Shown here in pieces: positions 1 through 11,729 of a DNA stretch of 64,000 nucleotides. The notes beneath the pieces are model-generated. The model had not been told where the DNA came from, searched no databases, and saw nothing but the letters and a program-made list of their open reading frames with translations. This stretch comes from Acytostelium subglobosum LB1 (taxonomy: Eukaryota; Evosea; Eumycetozoa; Acytosteliales; Acytosteliaceae), in the NCBI RefSeq assembly GCF_000787575.1, contig NW_012236518.1, positions 124,001-188,000 of the forward strand, in the 5' to 3' direction. Position 1 is the stretch's first letter; every line of letters starts with the position of its first letter. The position numbers and the translations under genes were made by a program.

Positions 1-898
1 AAGGCGCAGAACCTCAAGACGGTAATCAACGAGATTGGCATGATGAAGAACTCCAACCATCTCAACATTGTACAGTACATCGACAGCTACATCGTGGCGG
101 ACGAGCTCTGGGTGGCCATGGAGTACATGGGTGGCGGCTGTCTCACCGAAGTGCTCGACCAGTACAGCGAGATTCAGCTCACCGAGAACCAGATTGCATT
201 CGTCGTGCACGAGGTCCTCAAGGGTCTGGCCTACATCCACAAGTTCAACCGCATCCATCGTGACATCAAATCCGACAACATCCTAATCGGATGCAATGGA
301 GACATCAAGCTTGCCGACTTTGGATACGCCGCTCAATTGACTCAGAACAAGCAGACAAGAAACTCTGTTGTTGGTACACCATATTGGATGGCACCTGTAT
401 GTGTTTGATCGATTGACGTACCTGCTTGCACCCGCCCCACATACTTACCAATCTTACGACAACAGGAATTGATCAAAGGTAATAACTATGACTTCAAGGT
501 GGATATTTGGAGTTTGGGCATTTTGACAAGAGAGATGGCAGAGGGCGAGCCTCCCTATTTGGAGTTCCCTCCACTGAGAGCACTGTTCTTGTTGACAACA
601 CAAGGTCTACCACCCATCAGAGACTCATACAAGTGGTCCAAGGAGTTTAATGATTTCCTGAGCAAGACACTTGAGAAGGATACTGCTAACAGACCATCAG
701 CAAGCGAATTGTTGAATGTAAGTTATAATCCTTTTGTCAACTCACTCAAATGTGATCACGTGACTAACACCTTACCTACCCACCAATTAGCACCCATTCC
801 TCAAGAAGGCATGCTCCAGCACACAATTCTACAAAGCAGTTGAGGCAGCCAAGGTTGCCAAGGATAACCAAATCCATCAATTGAACAACTTCTCATAA
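1..898 (+). CDS. PAK-family (STE20) serine/threonine kinase, 3' part
   Basis: Partial gene cut by the left edge. Exons 1-396, 466-717 and 791-898 join in frame and end at a TAA. The visible part starts inside the kinase N-lobe, at the alphaC-helix region. Directly seen: catalytic loop HRDIKSDN (codons 86-93), DFG, activation segment GTPYWMAPE with the APE split by intron 1, and C-lobe motif DIWSLGI. The segment after the DFG and the GEPPY motif are those of p21-activated kinases, which act downstream of Rac/Cdc42 on myosin and actin. The protein ends soon after the kinase domain with a short helical tail, as in dictyostelid PAKs. The regulatory half with any CRIB or PH domain lies outside the window, so which PAK paralogue it is cannot be decided. 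Confidence 0.9.
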
Positions 899-1312
899 CA
901 AATATTAGTACAATCAATCATTCAAATAGTTTGGTCATTCACTCACTCAGTCAATTCGATCGATCATCCATCCATCCAGTCATTCCAATCAATCACAATG
1001 GATGGAATTCTGTGAGACGAATGTCATGTATGTAAACATATAATAATAACAACATTGTATTTGTGTGTAAATGGTGTACCAGTCCATCAATCTGGCACAA
1101 GCAACAAATGGTTATTTATTTAAATATTTGAATTTAAATTTTAACGGTTTGGTTTGTGCAACAGAAATAATAATTGAAAGGGGTGATTGTTCACACCAGT
1201 TAGAATGTGTGTATGTTTGCAATCAATCATTGTTGAGATATAGATAGATATATAAATAATATAGAGAGATTACTTACCTCACTCTCTTACAACAACAAAC
1301 AACACTATAATA
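899..1312. other. intergenic, AT-rich
   Basis: 3' flank of the kinase gene and promoter of the chromodomain gene. It holds runs of ATCC/ATCA tetranucleotides near 955-1000 and A/T-rich stretches near 1040-1150. No gene seen. Confidence 0.6.
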
Positions 1313-2509
1313 ATGTCTAAAACCAAGAAAGATACAATCAAATCAATCATTTCAGAAGTCGAGGAGGATAATGACGATGTCTTTGATTCTGATGATGTCC
1401 CGTCGTCGGTAAAGGGATCAACAACCACAACAACAACAACAACAGCAACAACAAAAACTACTAGTAATGGCAATGGCAAGAGTGGGATAATCAATAGTGC
1501 CAAGAAGAAACCAGCTTCAGTACCGCCACCTACTATGTCAAAGAAGAGAGATGCCAAGGAGGTTGTAGATGCCCTGGATCAAAGAGAACAACAACAAAAG
1601 AAGATGAAAGTTACAAGGAGACAGCAACAGCCATCTGAAGATGATGATGAGGATGAGGACGAGGAAGAGGTCGAAGATAATAAGAAACGTGAAAACAGAG
1701 CAACTACAACGTCAGAGTGGATTAAGAAGAATCCAGTGAGGGGCGCCAAGCAAGTGGAGGAGGAAGATGATGAAGAGGATGATGAGGAGGAACATGTTCA
1801 GAGGTACACGAATCGAGTTCCCAGAACTATAACGACGCCAACTAAACAAATTGGCAAGAATAAGGTGACAAAGAAGATGACGGAGGATGAAGATGAAGAT
1901 GAGGAGGATGAGAACAACAACAATAACAATAACAACAACACAAAGTCCTCGTCCGTGAATCATTTGGCTGCTACTGGAAAAAAGACACCAACAAAGAAAT
2001 CAACCTCGACAACAACGACAACAACATCCTCTACCCCTGCCAAGAAGACAACATCATCACCAGCCAAACCGAAAGAAGTGGAGACAACTAAGCAGATGAT
2101 ATCCAAAGTGAGGGAGTCAACATTGGACCAGATTCATCAAAAGAAGCAGCCCACCACGCCAACCAAGCCATCTAAGCCAGCGGCAAAAGCCAAGCAATCA
2201 GAGGCAGCCAAGAAGAAGAAGAGTGTACAAAAGAAAAAGGCAAAGGATGAATCTGAAGAAGACGAATATGAATCCGATGAAGACGAGGAGGAGGATGACG
2301 ATGAGGAGGAGGGCGGTGGCAAGGTTGATGGAAAGGTTTATGAAGTCAACCAGATTTTGGCCACGAGGAAGTATAAGGGCAGAGTTCAATTCCTCATCCT
2401 CTGGAAAGGATATGCAGAGACCGAATGCACATGGGAGTTTGAAGAGAACTGCTTCTGTCCAGAAAAGATCAAGGCATTCAAGAAGCAAATGCAGGAGATG
2501 CTGGAATAG
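1313..2509 (+). CDS. chromodomain protein, HP1/chromobox-like C-terminus
   Basis: Single exon, 398 residues. The first ~340 residues are low-complexity and disordered, with alternating acidic (D/E) and basic (K) blocks, poly-T, poly-N and many S/T/P. The only folded part is a chromodomain at residues ~341-398: YEVNQIL, the LWKGY core and a CTWE motif, which supply the aromatic cage for methyl-lysine, followed by a C-terminal helix. A role in reading methylated histone tails in chromatin is inferred from the family. It lacks the chromo-shadow domain of canonical HP1, and the chromodomain is C-terminal, not N-terminal, so it is not a plain HP1 orthologue. AATAAA lies just after the stop. It converges with the next gene 172 bases away. 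Confidence 0.85.
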   Translation: MSKTKKDTIKSIISEVEEDNDDVFDSDDVPSSVKGSTTTTTTTTATTKTTSNGNGKSGIINSAKKKPASVPPPTMSKKRDAKEVVDALDQREQQQKKMKVTRRQQQPSEDDDEDEDEEEVEDNKKRENRATTTSEWIKKNPVRGAKQVEEEDDEEDDEEEHVQRYTNRVPRTITTPTKQIGKNKVTKKMTEDEDEDEEDENNNNNNNNNTKSSSVNHLAATGKKTPTKKSTSTTTTTTSSTPAKKTTSSPAKPKEVETTKQMISKVRESTLDQIHQKKQPTTPTKPSKPAAKAKQSEAAKKKKSVQKKKAKDESEEDEYESDEDEEEDDDEEEGGGKVDGKVYEVNQILATRKYKGRVQFLILWKGYAETECTWEFEENCFCPEKIKAFKKQMQEMLE

Positions 2510-2681
2510 TCCAGTACTGCCATGTCCAAATAAATGTATACCATCCATCTATCCATCTTTGCTAATAATACTCGTTTATTGATTGGTATGGCTTATTGCC
2601 ATTCAAGGACAGGGGAAAGTTTGACGACGCGTACATTCTGCGCGCGGCCAGAGTGACGTGACCAACCTTCGTTGCCTTACC

Positions 2682-3598
2682 TTACTTCTGTTGACTACGC
2701 ATGATTAGACCGAGACCAAGGATCATGAGCATGATGGATGCCAGCAGACCAAAGCCGAGGATGGAGCCATGCACGACGCCACCTGGGTAGATGTCGATGC
2801 CAGGCTCGCCTGGACCAACCCACTTCCAACCAATGAGCTGGGCGGTCATACTGAGAGTGGTGCAGTTGTTGCCTGGGACACTACCCTTGATGCATTCCTC
2901 ATAAGTCGCAGGGATATAGGTGAAGGGAAGTCCAAACACCTCAGCAGTGAAGTTTGTAAATCCTCCACATGTAGCATTATTGTACAGAGCAGTGCAGACA
3001 TCTTGGCAGAATGGCAAGACGTTTGGATATGGGCCTATAGTGGAAGTTAAGAAGGTGTGATGTTAATGTCTTGCTGAGCCATTCATTCCATTCGTCCCAT
3101 TCCGATCATACTTCTGAATGTCTTTGTACAGATGTAAGTGGCGATGTTGGCGGCACATTTATCGGTGATATTTGTTGATTGATATCTCAGTCTCTCCATT
3201 GCCTCCTTGGCAAACATATCGTATCCTAATGTGTCGTCGGGGATAGAGCTGCAGTGATCTGGATCTGTGCTGTTGATCCTCTCGTTGAGTGCCTGGGTGA
3301 CGTTGCTTGGCAGTGGATAGCCAGCACTGGCCATCAAGGTCAAATCATACTTTCTCGTATCGCCTGTGATCCAACAGTATGGAATCTGTGATATTGGAAT
3401 GACCGCACATGGTGTGTTCAGATCGGATGATGTTGAATCAGCCTTGACTAAATTGTCTGTTTGATTGATAGTCGTTAGAATGTTTGTTTGTTTTTGTCGC
3501 GCCAAAGTGTCTGAATGTTGATAATGATACTAACTGGATGCAACCAACAGGACTACAAATACAAGTATTGATGTTGAGAGTATCTTTGAATGATACAT
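2682..3598 (-). CDS. secreted or type I membrane glycoprotein, unknown function
   Basis: Three exons (3598-3535, 3456-3112, 3034-2682); junction phases match and give 253 residues. Exon 1 is almost exactly a signal peptide (MYHSKILSTSILVFVVLLVAS). The ectodomain has many Cys (for example CWITG, HCSS, CAANIATYIC, CQDVC) and several N-glycosylation sequons (NVT, NST, NIT, NAT, NFT, NCT). Near the C-terminus a Gly/Leu/Ile/Met-rich stretch (GSILGFGLLASIMLMILGLG) forms one membrane span, followed by the short tail RSQQK. This predicts a cell-surface protein with a disulfide-bonded outer domain. No family is recognised. The start is well fixed by the signal peptide. Confidence 0.75.
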
Positions 3599-4339
3599 AT
3601 TGTTTGATTCTCTTCTTTATGTAATATATATAAAAGTGTTTGCAATGAGAGTGTGTATGTCTATCAATCTGTCTGTCTGTATATCAATATATGTATTTCT
3701 TAATTGCTAAACCAACTAGTAAGTCGTATAAGTATTTATCACTCTTTATCTCTCTTTTATCTTGCAGTAGTAGTTTAGAATAGGAACTCTTTGAGTATTT
3801 TGAGGTTATTGTACACTTGTGTCGCAAAGTAAAGATCTGTTTGTGTGTTTGTACATGCTGTGTGGTCGTCAAACCAAACATTCACACACAACAAAACTGT
3901 TTGAACTCGTACAAAATTCACCGATATGTTATTTGTTGACAATTTTAGATTTTCTTTAGTCTGATAATTGTTGTTGGAACTTCAAAGATATGTAGTTACA
4001 TTTAGTATAAGATGGATTCAAATATATTCATGTGAATATATTATAATATGTATTATAACATTGTCAATTATTATTTATTTGATTCATACATATAATAAAT
4101 GATAACTTGGTGTTGTAATAAAAATTACCCACCAACTGACGTCCTGCAAAAACGAGAGATGTCATACAACTAAAATGAGTGAGTGAACCCCAGGCTAACA
4201 ACAACAATACTCTCCGATCACTGTGGGCTTCATTGCAATCATAACTTTGATAGAGATATACATATAAAGAAGACAGAGATAGATTGATTGTGTTTGTAAT
4301 ATTAAATAGATAACAGAAATATATATAGCAATACCAAGT
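3599..4339. other. divergent intergenic region, very AT-rich
   Basis: About 740 bases between two divergent genes. It contains long A/T stretches (about 3990-4100) and a GTCTGTCTGT-type short repeat near 3660-3680. No coding potential is credible; short open frames here have no protein-like composition. Confidence 0.6.
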
Positions 4340-5900
4340 ATGGATACTAGAGTTATGGCTACGAGAGATGATAATGTACAGTGTTCATCTTTTGATGCAC
4401 ATGTCGATGAGTACGTCAAGGCCAACGTGTTCTGTTGCAGCTGTGAGAAATACCTCTGCAACAAGTGTGACCTCATCGCTCACAAACAACTGGACAATGT
4501 AAATAACTCAGAGTCAGACTTGCATATTAGAATGCCTGTTGGTATGTATCTCTCACTCTGCAAAGATTGATTGATTGATTGATTGATCACATGTAACTTA
4601 CATAAAATGACATCACATCAGATCATCAAACTACCGATGATGAAGATGATGATACCAAGCAACATCAACGTCAACAACATCAACAACAACAGAATAAGAA
4701 ACAACAAGAACAAAAGGTTAAACTACAAAAGAATGGTAATACGAATAGAAGTAATAGTAGTCTACCAACATTGGGCAAGAAGACGGATAGCTCAAATACA
4801 TCGGATGCTTCATTGGACTCTACTATAAACAAGGAGTTGTTGATCACACCCGATGAAAATGATGCTGACAACAAGAGGAGATCATCTTCATCATCGTCAG
4901 CTGCCGAGTTGTCAATGTACGTCGATGATGAGAGTGACCTCAAACTGTGGGACGTTGGCAAAGGCACCAACTCATGTGCACTCGAGCCTGATGAGGAGGA
5001 TACATTCGTCGCTGGAGAGGACCCCAAAGATCAAAAGGAAGCATCACACGTTGGTCAAGGTGTCTTGGAAGGTATCATCGACCTTGGCACAGGTATTGCT
5101 GATGGATTCACTGGTGTTATTGTAAGTCATACTTTGATTGATTGATTGATTGAATACTGACACTACTTCTTACTTAGTCTGACCCTCTAAATGGTGCCAA
5201 AGAGGGTGGAGTTAAAGGATTCTTCAAGGGCATGGGCAAGGGAATATCTGGAGTGGCATTGAAGCCGGTAAAGGGCTCAGCAGAGTTCATGATCAAGACG
5301 GCTGAGGGATTCAGAAACACTGGAGAGACTATATTCACACCAAAGAGCCTACAGATCGATGTGGTCAGGGAGAAGGAGGCTATTCATCTCCTTGACGGCC
5401 TGTTCCAAGGCACTCTTGGTCTGGGCAGAGGAGTGTTTGAGGGTGTCACTGGAATCATTGCCGAGCCAGTAAAGGGTGCTCAGGAGAATGGTGGCAAAGG
5501 ATTCTTCATTGGTCTGGGAAAGGGTCTTGTAGGCGCTGTCTGCAGGCCAATCTCTGGAGCAATGGAGTTTGTCAGCAAGCCAATTGAGGGCCTGGTCAAC
5601 ACGCCACAGACAATCATCGACGCCATTGAAACAAAGATTGAAAGCAACAAACAAAAGCAAAGGGCTGCAGCAGGCCTTGCTGCCAATGATAACAACAACA
5701 AAGACAACAACAACAAAGACAACACAGAGAAATCAATTACAAACGATCCAATATCGACGACATCACCTAAACTTGGAGCAAGCTTCAGACCATCACAGGA
5801 AGAGCAAATGAAAACACAGGACGAGTATAACAAGAAGTGGCTGGAGAAGAACCAGAAGTTGGACAGCCACAGTATAAGCTCAATAAACTTTAGAGAGTAA
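4340..5900 (+). CDS. B-box zinc finger protein with VPS13/ATG2 C-terminal-like repeats
   Basis: Exons 4340-4541, 4622-5121 and 5178-5900 join in phase to give 474 residues. The N-terminus (residues ~13-52) is a B-box-type zinc-binding module: spaced Cys and His, including CCSCEKYLCNKC followed by IAHKQLD. A Q/N/S-rich linker with acidic patches follows. From about residue 225 there are repeated amphipathic Gly-rich motifs (GVKGFFKGMGKGISG, KPVKGSAEF, GLGKGLVGAV, RPISGAMEF). These resemble the C-terminal amphipathic region of VPS13/ATG2 lipid-transfer proteins, which binds lipid droplets and other membranes. The tail is polar, with NNNKDNNNKD. It is far too short to be VPS13 and has no chorein domain. 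A membrane- or lipid-droplet-associated adaptor is inferred. Its 3' end faces RNase Z, 35 bases away. Confidence 0.8.
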
Positions 5901-5935
5901 ATGTAGTGAAATATAGTGAAATGAAGGACTTCCAG

Positions 5936-8289
5936 TTAGTTGACTGTCTGCTTTATTTCTTCCTCAAGGTCAATCAGCTCGAGCACTTGTTTCAGCAGTG
6001 GATACTGGTATGGCGACACACAGAGCATGTCGAATGCCATTGAGTAGTTGGCAGGCAGTGTGCTCTTTGGTGCGAGTATCTTGTTTAGACACTTGGTCTT
6101 TTGGCTAAAGTGAGTGCACATGGTCCATTGAGCCTCCATGTTGGCACCAACCTGTAGAGCTTCACTAATAGTTGAGTGCTTCTTATCGATTGCATCAGAC
6201 TCGAGACCATCCTCAAAGGTAGCCTCGTGTATCATAATATGAGAACACTTTCCCTCCTTGATAAAGTTATCGCTTGGTCTAGTGTCGCCAGAGAATCTAT
6301 GGAACACAGAAGTAGTTTGTTAGCACTCGCTACTCAATCAATCATACAATCATGATGGATACATACGATAGTTTGAAGCCATCCTTCATCTCCATGACAA
6401 GACCTCTTGCATCTGGACAGTGATCGACAAACACATTGTTGATTGAGTGGACATTGAGCTTCTCGAGACATGTATCAATCAGTGGACTAGGATCATCAAA
6501 CTTGAATCCAATGTGATCAGTGTGTATCACCTCCTTCATGCCTTCCAGCCAGTCAATGAGCTCGGATGGACCAATGACCACAAGTCTGGGAATATCAGGG
6601 CGTTGAGCTCTGGCCTTGGCAGCCTTCTCCAACACCAATGGCACACCCAGATGATGATCAGCATGCATATGTGATATCCATATCAGTCTGAGATTGGTCA
6701 AGATATCTTTGGTGACCTCTCTGCCAAAGAACCTGGTGACCTGTCCCAATGTACCCTCGCCACAGTCCATGAACATGTACTCGCCTTTGACTGTCTCGAT
6801 CAAATGTCCAGTGACGTTCCTTTGCTTGGATGGCTTGGCTGAGCTGGTGCCTGTAAAGAGTACTCTTGGATAGGCCTTTCGCTGCTCAGTTGGTGTTTGC
6901 TCGAGCTCCTCAGTCAACTTGGCGATCTGTTGACGTATGACCTCTGCCTTTGGATGCATCATCAATGCGGATGTAACTCGATCATCCTTGTCCTCAGAGA
7001 TCTCCTCATCCATTGCAACAAACTCCACTGTGCCAGCTGATGCTGGTGGTCCAAGATAAGCTCTTGTCATCTTTTGACATGGTATGACGTTGGGCAACGC
7101 GGCCAATGAATTTGAGAGCGGGGCTACTTGGTTGGGAACAGCCTCGCCAGGGAATAGACTGGGGAGGAATGAGTGCAGCTTCTTGATCTCCATCTCCGCC
7201 GCAGCCAACTGTTTGTAGTCCTGACAATTGGTACTGTTGACAATGATGTGTTTGGTGGCAGTGCCAAACTTGTTCATGAACTGTTGATACTGCTCTGTGG
7301 CCAACACCTCTTCTGGAACCAGATGTACAATTGAGCTTAGTTGTGTCGCTGGTTGTTCAACAAAGTACTCTGTGAATGCAGTGCTGTTGAACAAACTATC
7401 AAAGTACTCTACGGTTGGACAACGAATGATTGCAAACCTGGTGCCTGGTTGTGTCTTGTCCATCACTTGATCGGGTGTGACAGTATCGCCCTTTGGTGTC
7501 TGAACTGATTGTCCATTGGACAACTTGTGGAACATTGGTCCCTTTGGCACACCCAATGCAATGGCGCGCTCTGGGTAGAAGCGGCCTGGAAAGTCCTTAG
7601 TGATACCAATGTAGCAAAGAACAGCGTCCCTATCGACCACTGAGCTTGGGTCAACCTGTGTGACATTGACGTACATTGACTTGCGCTCGGCACATGTTGC
7701 GGCCATCAACTTCTCCCACTGTTCCGCTTCCATATAGTTATGGTACGTTGTCATCTTGAAAGGAGTGACGTCCATCTGCTGCTTCTGCTGTTCCTGCAGT
7801 TGTTGCAGGGTCCTCTTTGACAAAGGAATGGTCTGGACAGTGAGCTGTTCAAGGTTAAGTGTTTGGACAGAGTTGCTATTCATCTCGTACACATTGACCT
7901 TGAGGGTACTTTATAATATGGAATGATTCCAGTTAGACGCTGGCGATCAATATCAATCACCTAATCACTTTAACATACATATTCAAAAACTCTCTTGAGT
8001 GATAGAAGATATTGTATAGACCTGGTGGACCATAGATATCGACCTCTTTTACATCTTCGATGGCGATGAGGAGATAGAACACACCCATCAGACCACCTAG
8101 GGATTCCCATGATAGGGAGGTGAGGAATATTGTCCTTATCTTTCCAATCTTGATACTCGATCTCTCCTTGTACACTCTCTGTGAGCCTTCTCCACACTCA
8201 AAGAAGTATCTATCCTTATCAAAGAATGCGTAGACTGATGGTGATACATCTTCATTATCACCGGATACATCTATGTATGATTTTGCCAT
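5936..8289 (-). CDS. long-form tRNA 3' endonuclease RNase Z (ELAC2-like)
   Basis: Exons 8289-7961, 7908-6367 and 6296-5936 join in phase; 743 residues, normal for the long RNase Z of eukaryotes. The N-terminal half is the degenerate metallo-beta-lactamase domain (YFFECGEGSQR, GPPGLYNIF) that anchors substrate. The C-terminal half is active: LFTGTSSAKPSKQRN near its start, zinc motif HMHADHH at about residue 523, SGDTRP across the last splice site, and HEATFED with its metal-binding His. It cleaves 3' trailers from pre-tRNA in the nucleus and/or mitochondria. No mitochondrial presequence is obvious. The intron 1 acceptor is chosen by phase; this intron is only 52 bases. The gene is convergent with the B-box gene and starts 430 bases from the SDR gene. 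Confidence 0.95.
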
Positions 8290-8719
8290 TCTTCTTTCTT
8301 TGCTTCTTTGTTATCTTTGTAGTTCGTTTAAGGTTAAGTTATGTTAATTACATGTATGTATATTTGTTTGAATGATTGAATCATGGACCTTTGACTCTCT
8401 ATCTTGTTGACTAAAAATAGTAGATTGGTTTAGTGATGATGATTCATTCGATCGGCAATTTCAGAATCCGATCAGATCATTGTCATTATGGGAAAAGATC
8501 CAGAAATAAGAATAACAATTAGTTATTTGTATAACTTTGGTTAGTAATATTATTACATGTAATAAGGAATAATGAATGAATGAAAGAACGAATGACAACT
8601 TCATTTGTTTCGTGCGAAATGGGGAAAGACAAGTCAATCGTCAAATTGACCTGTCCAACTTGTTTATAATTATGTGTGTAGATATTGATAGATAACAGAG
8701 AGATAGATCAGAGATATAG
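8290..8719. other. divergent promoter region
   Basis: AT-rich spacer between RNase Z (-) and the SDR gene (+), with T-rich tracts on the RNase Z side and GAAT/ATGA runs near 8570-8600. No gene seen. Confidence 0.5.
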
Positions 8720-9625
8720 ATGATAAGACAATTGGGTCTAAGATTATATTCGACGTCGAGTAATGGAGCCGCAAAGACTACTACTTCTTCAACATTGTTA
8801 TGGGGAAAGAATGCTTTGGTCACTGGTGGAAGTAGAGGCATAGGCAAGGCAATAGCAATGAAATTGGCAGAGAATGGTTGCAATGTATGTGTTCTCTCGA
8901 GAGACACTACATTGAATCAAGCAACTGTTGCATCATTGCCAGTGATCAACGAGCAGGGCATTCCACCAAACAAACACTGGGGCATCACATATGACTTGTC
9001 TGCGATGGACAACTATGAAAGCCTTCACAACTCCCTTAAAGAACAGCAACAACATCATCAAGACTTTGACATCATTGTACATGCAGCTGGCATCACTCAG
9101 AACGATCTATTCTTCCGCTCCAAACCCGAAGAGTTGAGAATGTTGAACAAGGTGAACTTTGAAGCACCGATCTATCTGACACGCATGTTGTTGAAGCCAA
9201 TGCTAAGGAAACAATGGGGTCGCATCATATTCATGGGTAGCATCGTGGCCGATATGGGCAATCGTGGTCAGACCCTGTATGCAGCGAGCAAGGCAGGTCT
9301 AGTCGGTTTCTCCAAGTCATTGTCACGAGAAATCGGTCATCAAAATGTTACATCAAACGTCATTGCACCAGGCTACATTCAAACAGACATGTCAGCCGAC
9401 TACATCCAATCACTTGGCGATACATTAATCCAACGTATACCTCTTCGACGTATTGGTGATGTTGAAGTATGTGTCCATCCATGCATCCATTAACCTAGTT
9501 TGTTCCATGTATTAACCATCCTTTGATTCATTTTCTTACAGGATATTGCCAAGACTGCACTGTTCCTTATAGAGTCCAACTATATAACAGGACAAGTTAT
9601 AAAGGTTGATGGTGGATTGTCATAA
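8720..9625 (+). CDS. mitochondrial short-chain dehydrogenase, 3-oxoacyl-ACP reductase (CBR4/FabG-like)
   Basis: Exons 8720-9466 and 9542-9625; 276 residues. The N-terminus MIRQLGLRLYSTSS is a typical mitochondrial presequence. The Rossmann motif TGGSRGIG (about residue 35), the HAAG motif, Ser in FMGSIV and the active-site YAASK identify a classical SDR. NVIAPGYIQTDM and the C-terminal GQVIKVDGGLS are typical of FabG-type 3-oxoacyl-ACP reductases and animal CBR4. The likely role is NAD(P)H-dependent ketoacyl reduction in mitochondrial fatty-acid synthesis, which feeds lipoate supply; this substrate assignment is inferred from the family. An insertion with EQQQHHQD before the HAAG strand is a dictyostelid-style low-complexity run. 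Confidence 0.9.
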
Positions 9626-9816
9626 GAGTTATTCCATAAACTATTATCATCATTGTATTTACTTTATTTACCCTTGTTTGGTCATCCTGTCAACTTGTTT
9701 CCATCAAAAAAACGAAGGAATCACATCACATGTTTGTTTTTCGAAATTTGATCATTCAACTCAATCTCATTCATTCAATCATCGACAGACATTACATATA
9801 TATAAAGAGATAAAGA

Positions 9817-10237
9817 ATGAGCTCTACAATCAAACATCCAGAAACATTCTCAAGCGAGGATGAGTATCCCTTTATGAGGATAAATAGAACTTTCAAGGTG
9901 TTCACAGGTATTGGAATGGGTATTCTATTTGGTTGTTTGGTTAACGTTCTGTCGAAGCGTCCATACCTCAACCGTCCACACATTCACGTCACTGCTGCCA
10001 CTGCACTCGGTGTGATCAACTACAAGTCATACGATCTCCAAGAGTCACTGCACAAGAAGAACTTCACCGTCCTGGCCAAGTATCAGGATCGTTTGAAGAG
10101 ACAGGAGTTTGTCAAGAGCGGTACGTAGTACATCACATCACGTCACATCATGTGTAGTCGTGCGCGCTACTAACCTTCGTCAATCAATCAAACAATCATA
10201 TACGAAACAAACAGAGATTGCCAAGTCAGAGCTTTAG
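9817..10237 (+). CDS. small membrane protein, unknown (possible complex I-type accessory subunit)
   Basis: Exons 9817-10120 and 10215-10237 join in phase (…VKS|EIAKSEL); 108 residues. An acidic/polar N-terminus is followed by a hydrophobic segment, VFTGIGMGILFGCLVNVLS (about residues 29-47), a basic stretch, a second weakly hydrophobic segment (VTAATALGVINY), and a charged C-terminal helix rich in K, E and R. Size and topology resemble small mitochondrial inner-membrane accessory subunits such as NDUFC2, but no diagnostic motif was found, so this is only a suggestion. The last exon encodes just seven residues. Confidence 0.6.
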
Positions 10238-10560
10238 ATATTAATAAGATAGGACATACACAGGTTGAAGCAGCAGCAATAAACGATAAAGCAGAGATGT
10301 CGCGCGATAAATGCGACATACACATTGTAACACAAAGACAAAAGACAGGCATAGGATGAGTGGACATGACTCGCGAGTGAACAACAGTGAGAGGTATAGA
10401 CTATTCGTATAACAGGTCATTCAATCACATCAAGTGATTGAACAACTATATATATATATTTATTCTTTGGCTCTCTTGCAAGGAAGGCTCATGCTCAATG
10501 AGCGAGAGAGAAAGAGAGCGAGCCTCAATCAAGAGAAGTGTGAACGCGTTGGTTGTTGGA
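10238..10560. other. intergenic between convergent genes
   Basis: 3' flanks of the small membrane protein gene (+) and the Q-rich gene (-). Contains TATATATATA near 10450 and a GA-rich run (10500-10520). No gene seen. Confidence 0.5.
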
Positions 10561-11721
10561 TCATGCAGCCTGAACCCTCTTGGAGATGTTGTTGTAGTTG
10601 TTTGGATGAATGTGGTGCGTCTGCTGCTGCACAGACGACTTTACCTTCTTGGATGGATGCATTGCCGACGTCTCAAACACCATGAACTGTTGCAGTTGTT
10701 GCTGCTGCTGCTGCAGTTGCTGGTGATGTTGGAGATGACCATCGGTAACTGGACCGGTTGTCTGCAGGACACTAGGGTATGCCAAAGGAGGTGTGGACGC
10801 TCGAATATTCTGCTTGGACTTTGGTGACTGTTGTTGTTGTTGAGGTGTCCTTGGTTGTTGTTGTGGCGGAGATTGGATCATAATAGATTGTTGTTGCTTC
10901 AACATGTGGTCGTTGGCTTGTAGTATTCCAACGATGGACTGCGCCATCAGTGCTTTGAATTGGCTGAGCTCATTCCTGTATGACTCGGCTTGTCTCTCCA
11001 GCATTGTGTTCTTGGTCTGCAGGTCCTTGATAACATGTCTTTGTTGTTGTATTCTCTCTTGATATTCGGACAAATTGCTTTGTAGAGTAGGACTGGTGTT
11101 CTCACTTGAAGCGGGTGGTGCTGCTGATGGTCCTGTTCCTTGTGGCTGCTGGTGCATCTCGGTCAACAAGTTCTGGACGGAGCCTACAAAGTCGTATGAT
11201 CTCTTCTTGCTGTTGGCCAGATGATGGGGGTGCTCGGTAGCAATCTGGCGTGGATGTTGTTGTGTCTGTGGTTGTGGTAGTTGGTGTGGCGAATGGCTTG
11301 GCGATGAATGTCCGGACTCATGTTGTTCAGTATGTGGCAATGGTATCTTTGGATTGGACTCGGATAATTTGTGAATATGATGATGTAACATGTCGAATGG
11401 GTTATTGTTGTTGTGGCCATTCTTTATAAGATGTTGTTGTGGTTGTTGGACATCATGGAAGTTTGTTGGACTTGTTGACTTTGTAGGATATGGTTGGATT
11501 GGTCTGGTACGCATCATGGCATACTCCATCTCACGATTGTTGACTTCATTTTGTTGTTGTTGATGTTTGGACATTGTTGGTAATTGTTGTTGTTGTTGTT
11601 GTTGTTGTCTGGATGAGACCAACAAAGGTGAAGACTCTGGCGATATTAAGCTTGTTACACTTGATAGAGCCATTTGATTCTGTGCACTCATATATTGTTG
11701 TTGTTGTTGTTGTCTAAACAT
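10561..11721 (-). CDS. Gln/His-rich low-complexity protein with a short coiled coil
   Basis: Single exon, 386 residues, starting at ATG 11721. Composition is dominated by Q and H runs, with P/S/T. The only structured part is about residues 215-265: YQERIQQQRHVIKDLQTKN followed by LERQAESYRNELSQFKALM, a heptad pattern that predicts a coiled coil, then MAQSIVGILQAND. A short basic patch near the end (PSKKVKSSV) could be a nuclear signal. No known domain is seen; a nuclear or transcription-related scaffold would fit the composition, but that is a guess. The 5' flank carries a 14-base palindrome and a telomere-like tract, and a very long intergenic region lies upstream, as for a regulated gene. 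Confidence 0.7.
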   Translation of the reverse strand: MFRQQQQQQYMSAQNQMALSSVTSLISPESSPLLVSSRQQQQQQQQLPTMSKHQQQQNEVNNREMEYAMMRTRPIQPYPTKSTSPTNFHDVQQPQQHLIKNGHNNNNPFDMLHHHIHKLSESNPKIPLPHTEQHESGHSSPSHSPHQLPQPQTQQHPRQIATEHPHHLANSKKRSYDFVGSVQNLLTEMHQQPQGTGPSAAPPASSENTSPTLQSNLSEYQERIQQQRHVIKDLQTKNTMLERQAESYRNELSQFKALMAQSIVGILQANDHMLKQQQSIMIQSPPQQQPRTPQQQQQSPKSKQNIRASTPPLAYPSVLQTTGPVTDGHLQHHQQLQQQQQQLQQFMVFETSAMHPSKKVKSSVQQQTHHIHPNNYNNISKRVQAA

Positions 11722-11729
11722 TATTATTG

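Noticed and set aside
1279-1557. Poly-Val ORF on minus at the start of the chromodomain gene
   Set aside because: Antisense reading of ACAACAACA poly-Thr codons; not a real membrane protein.
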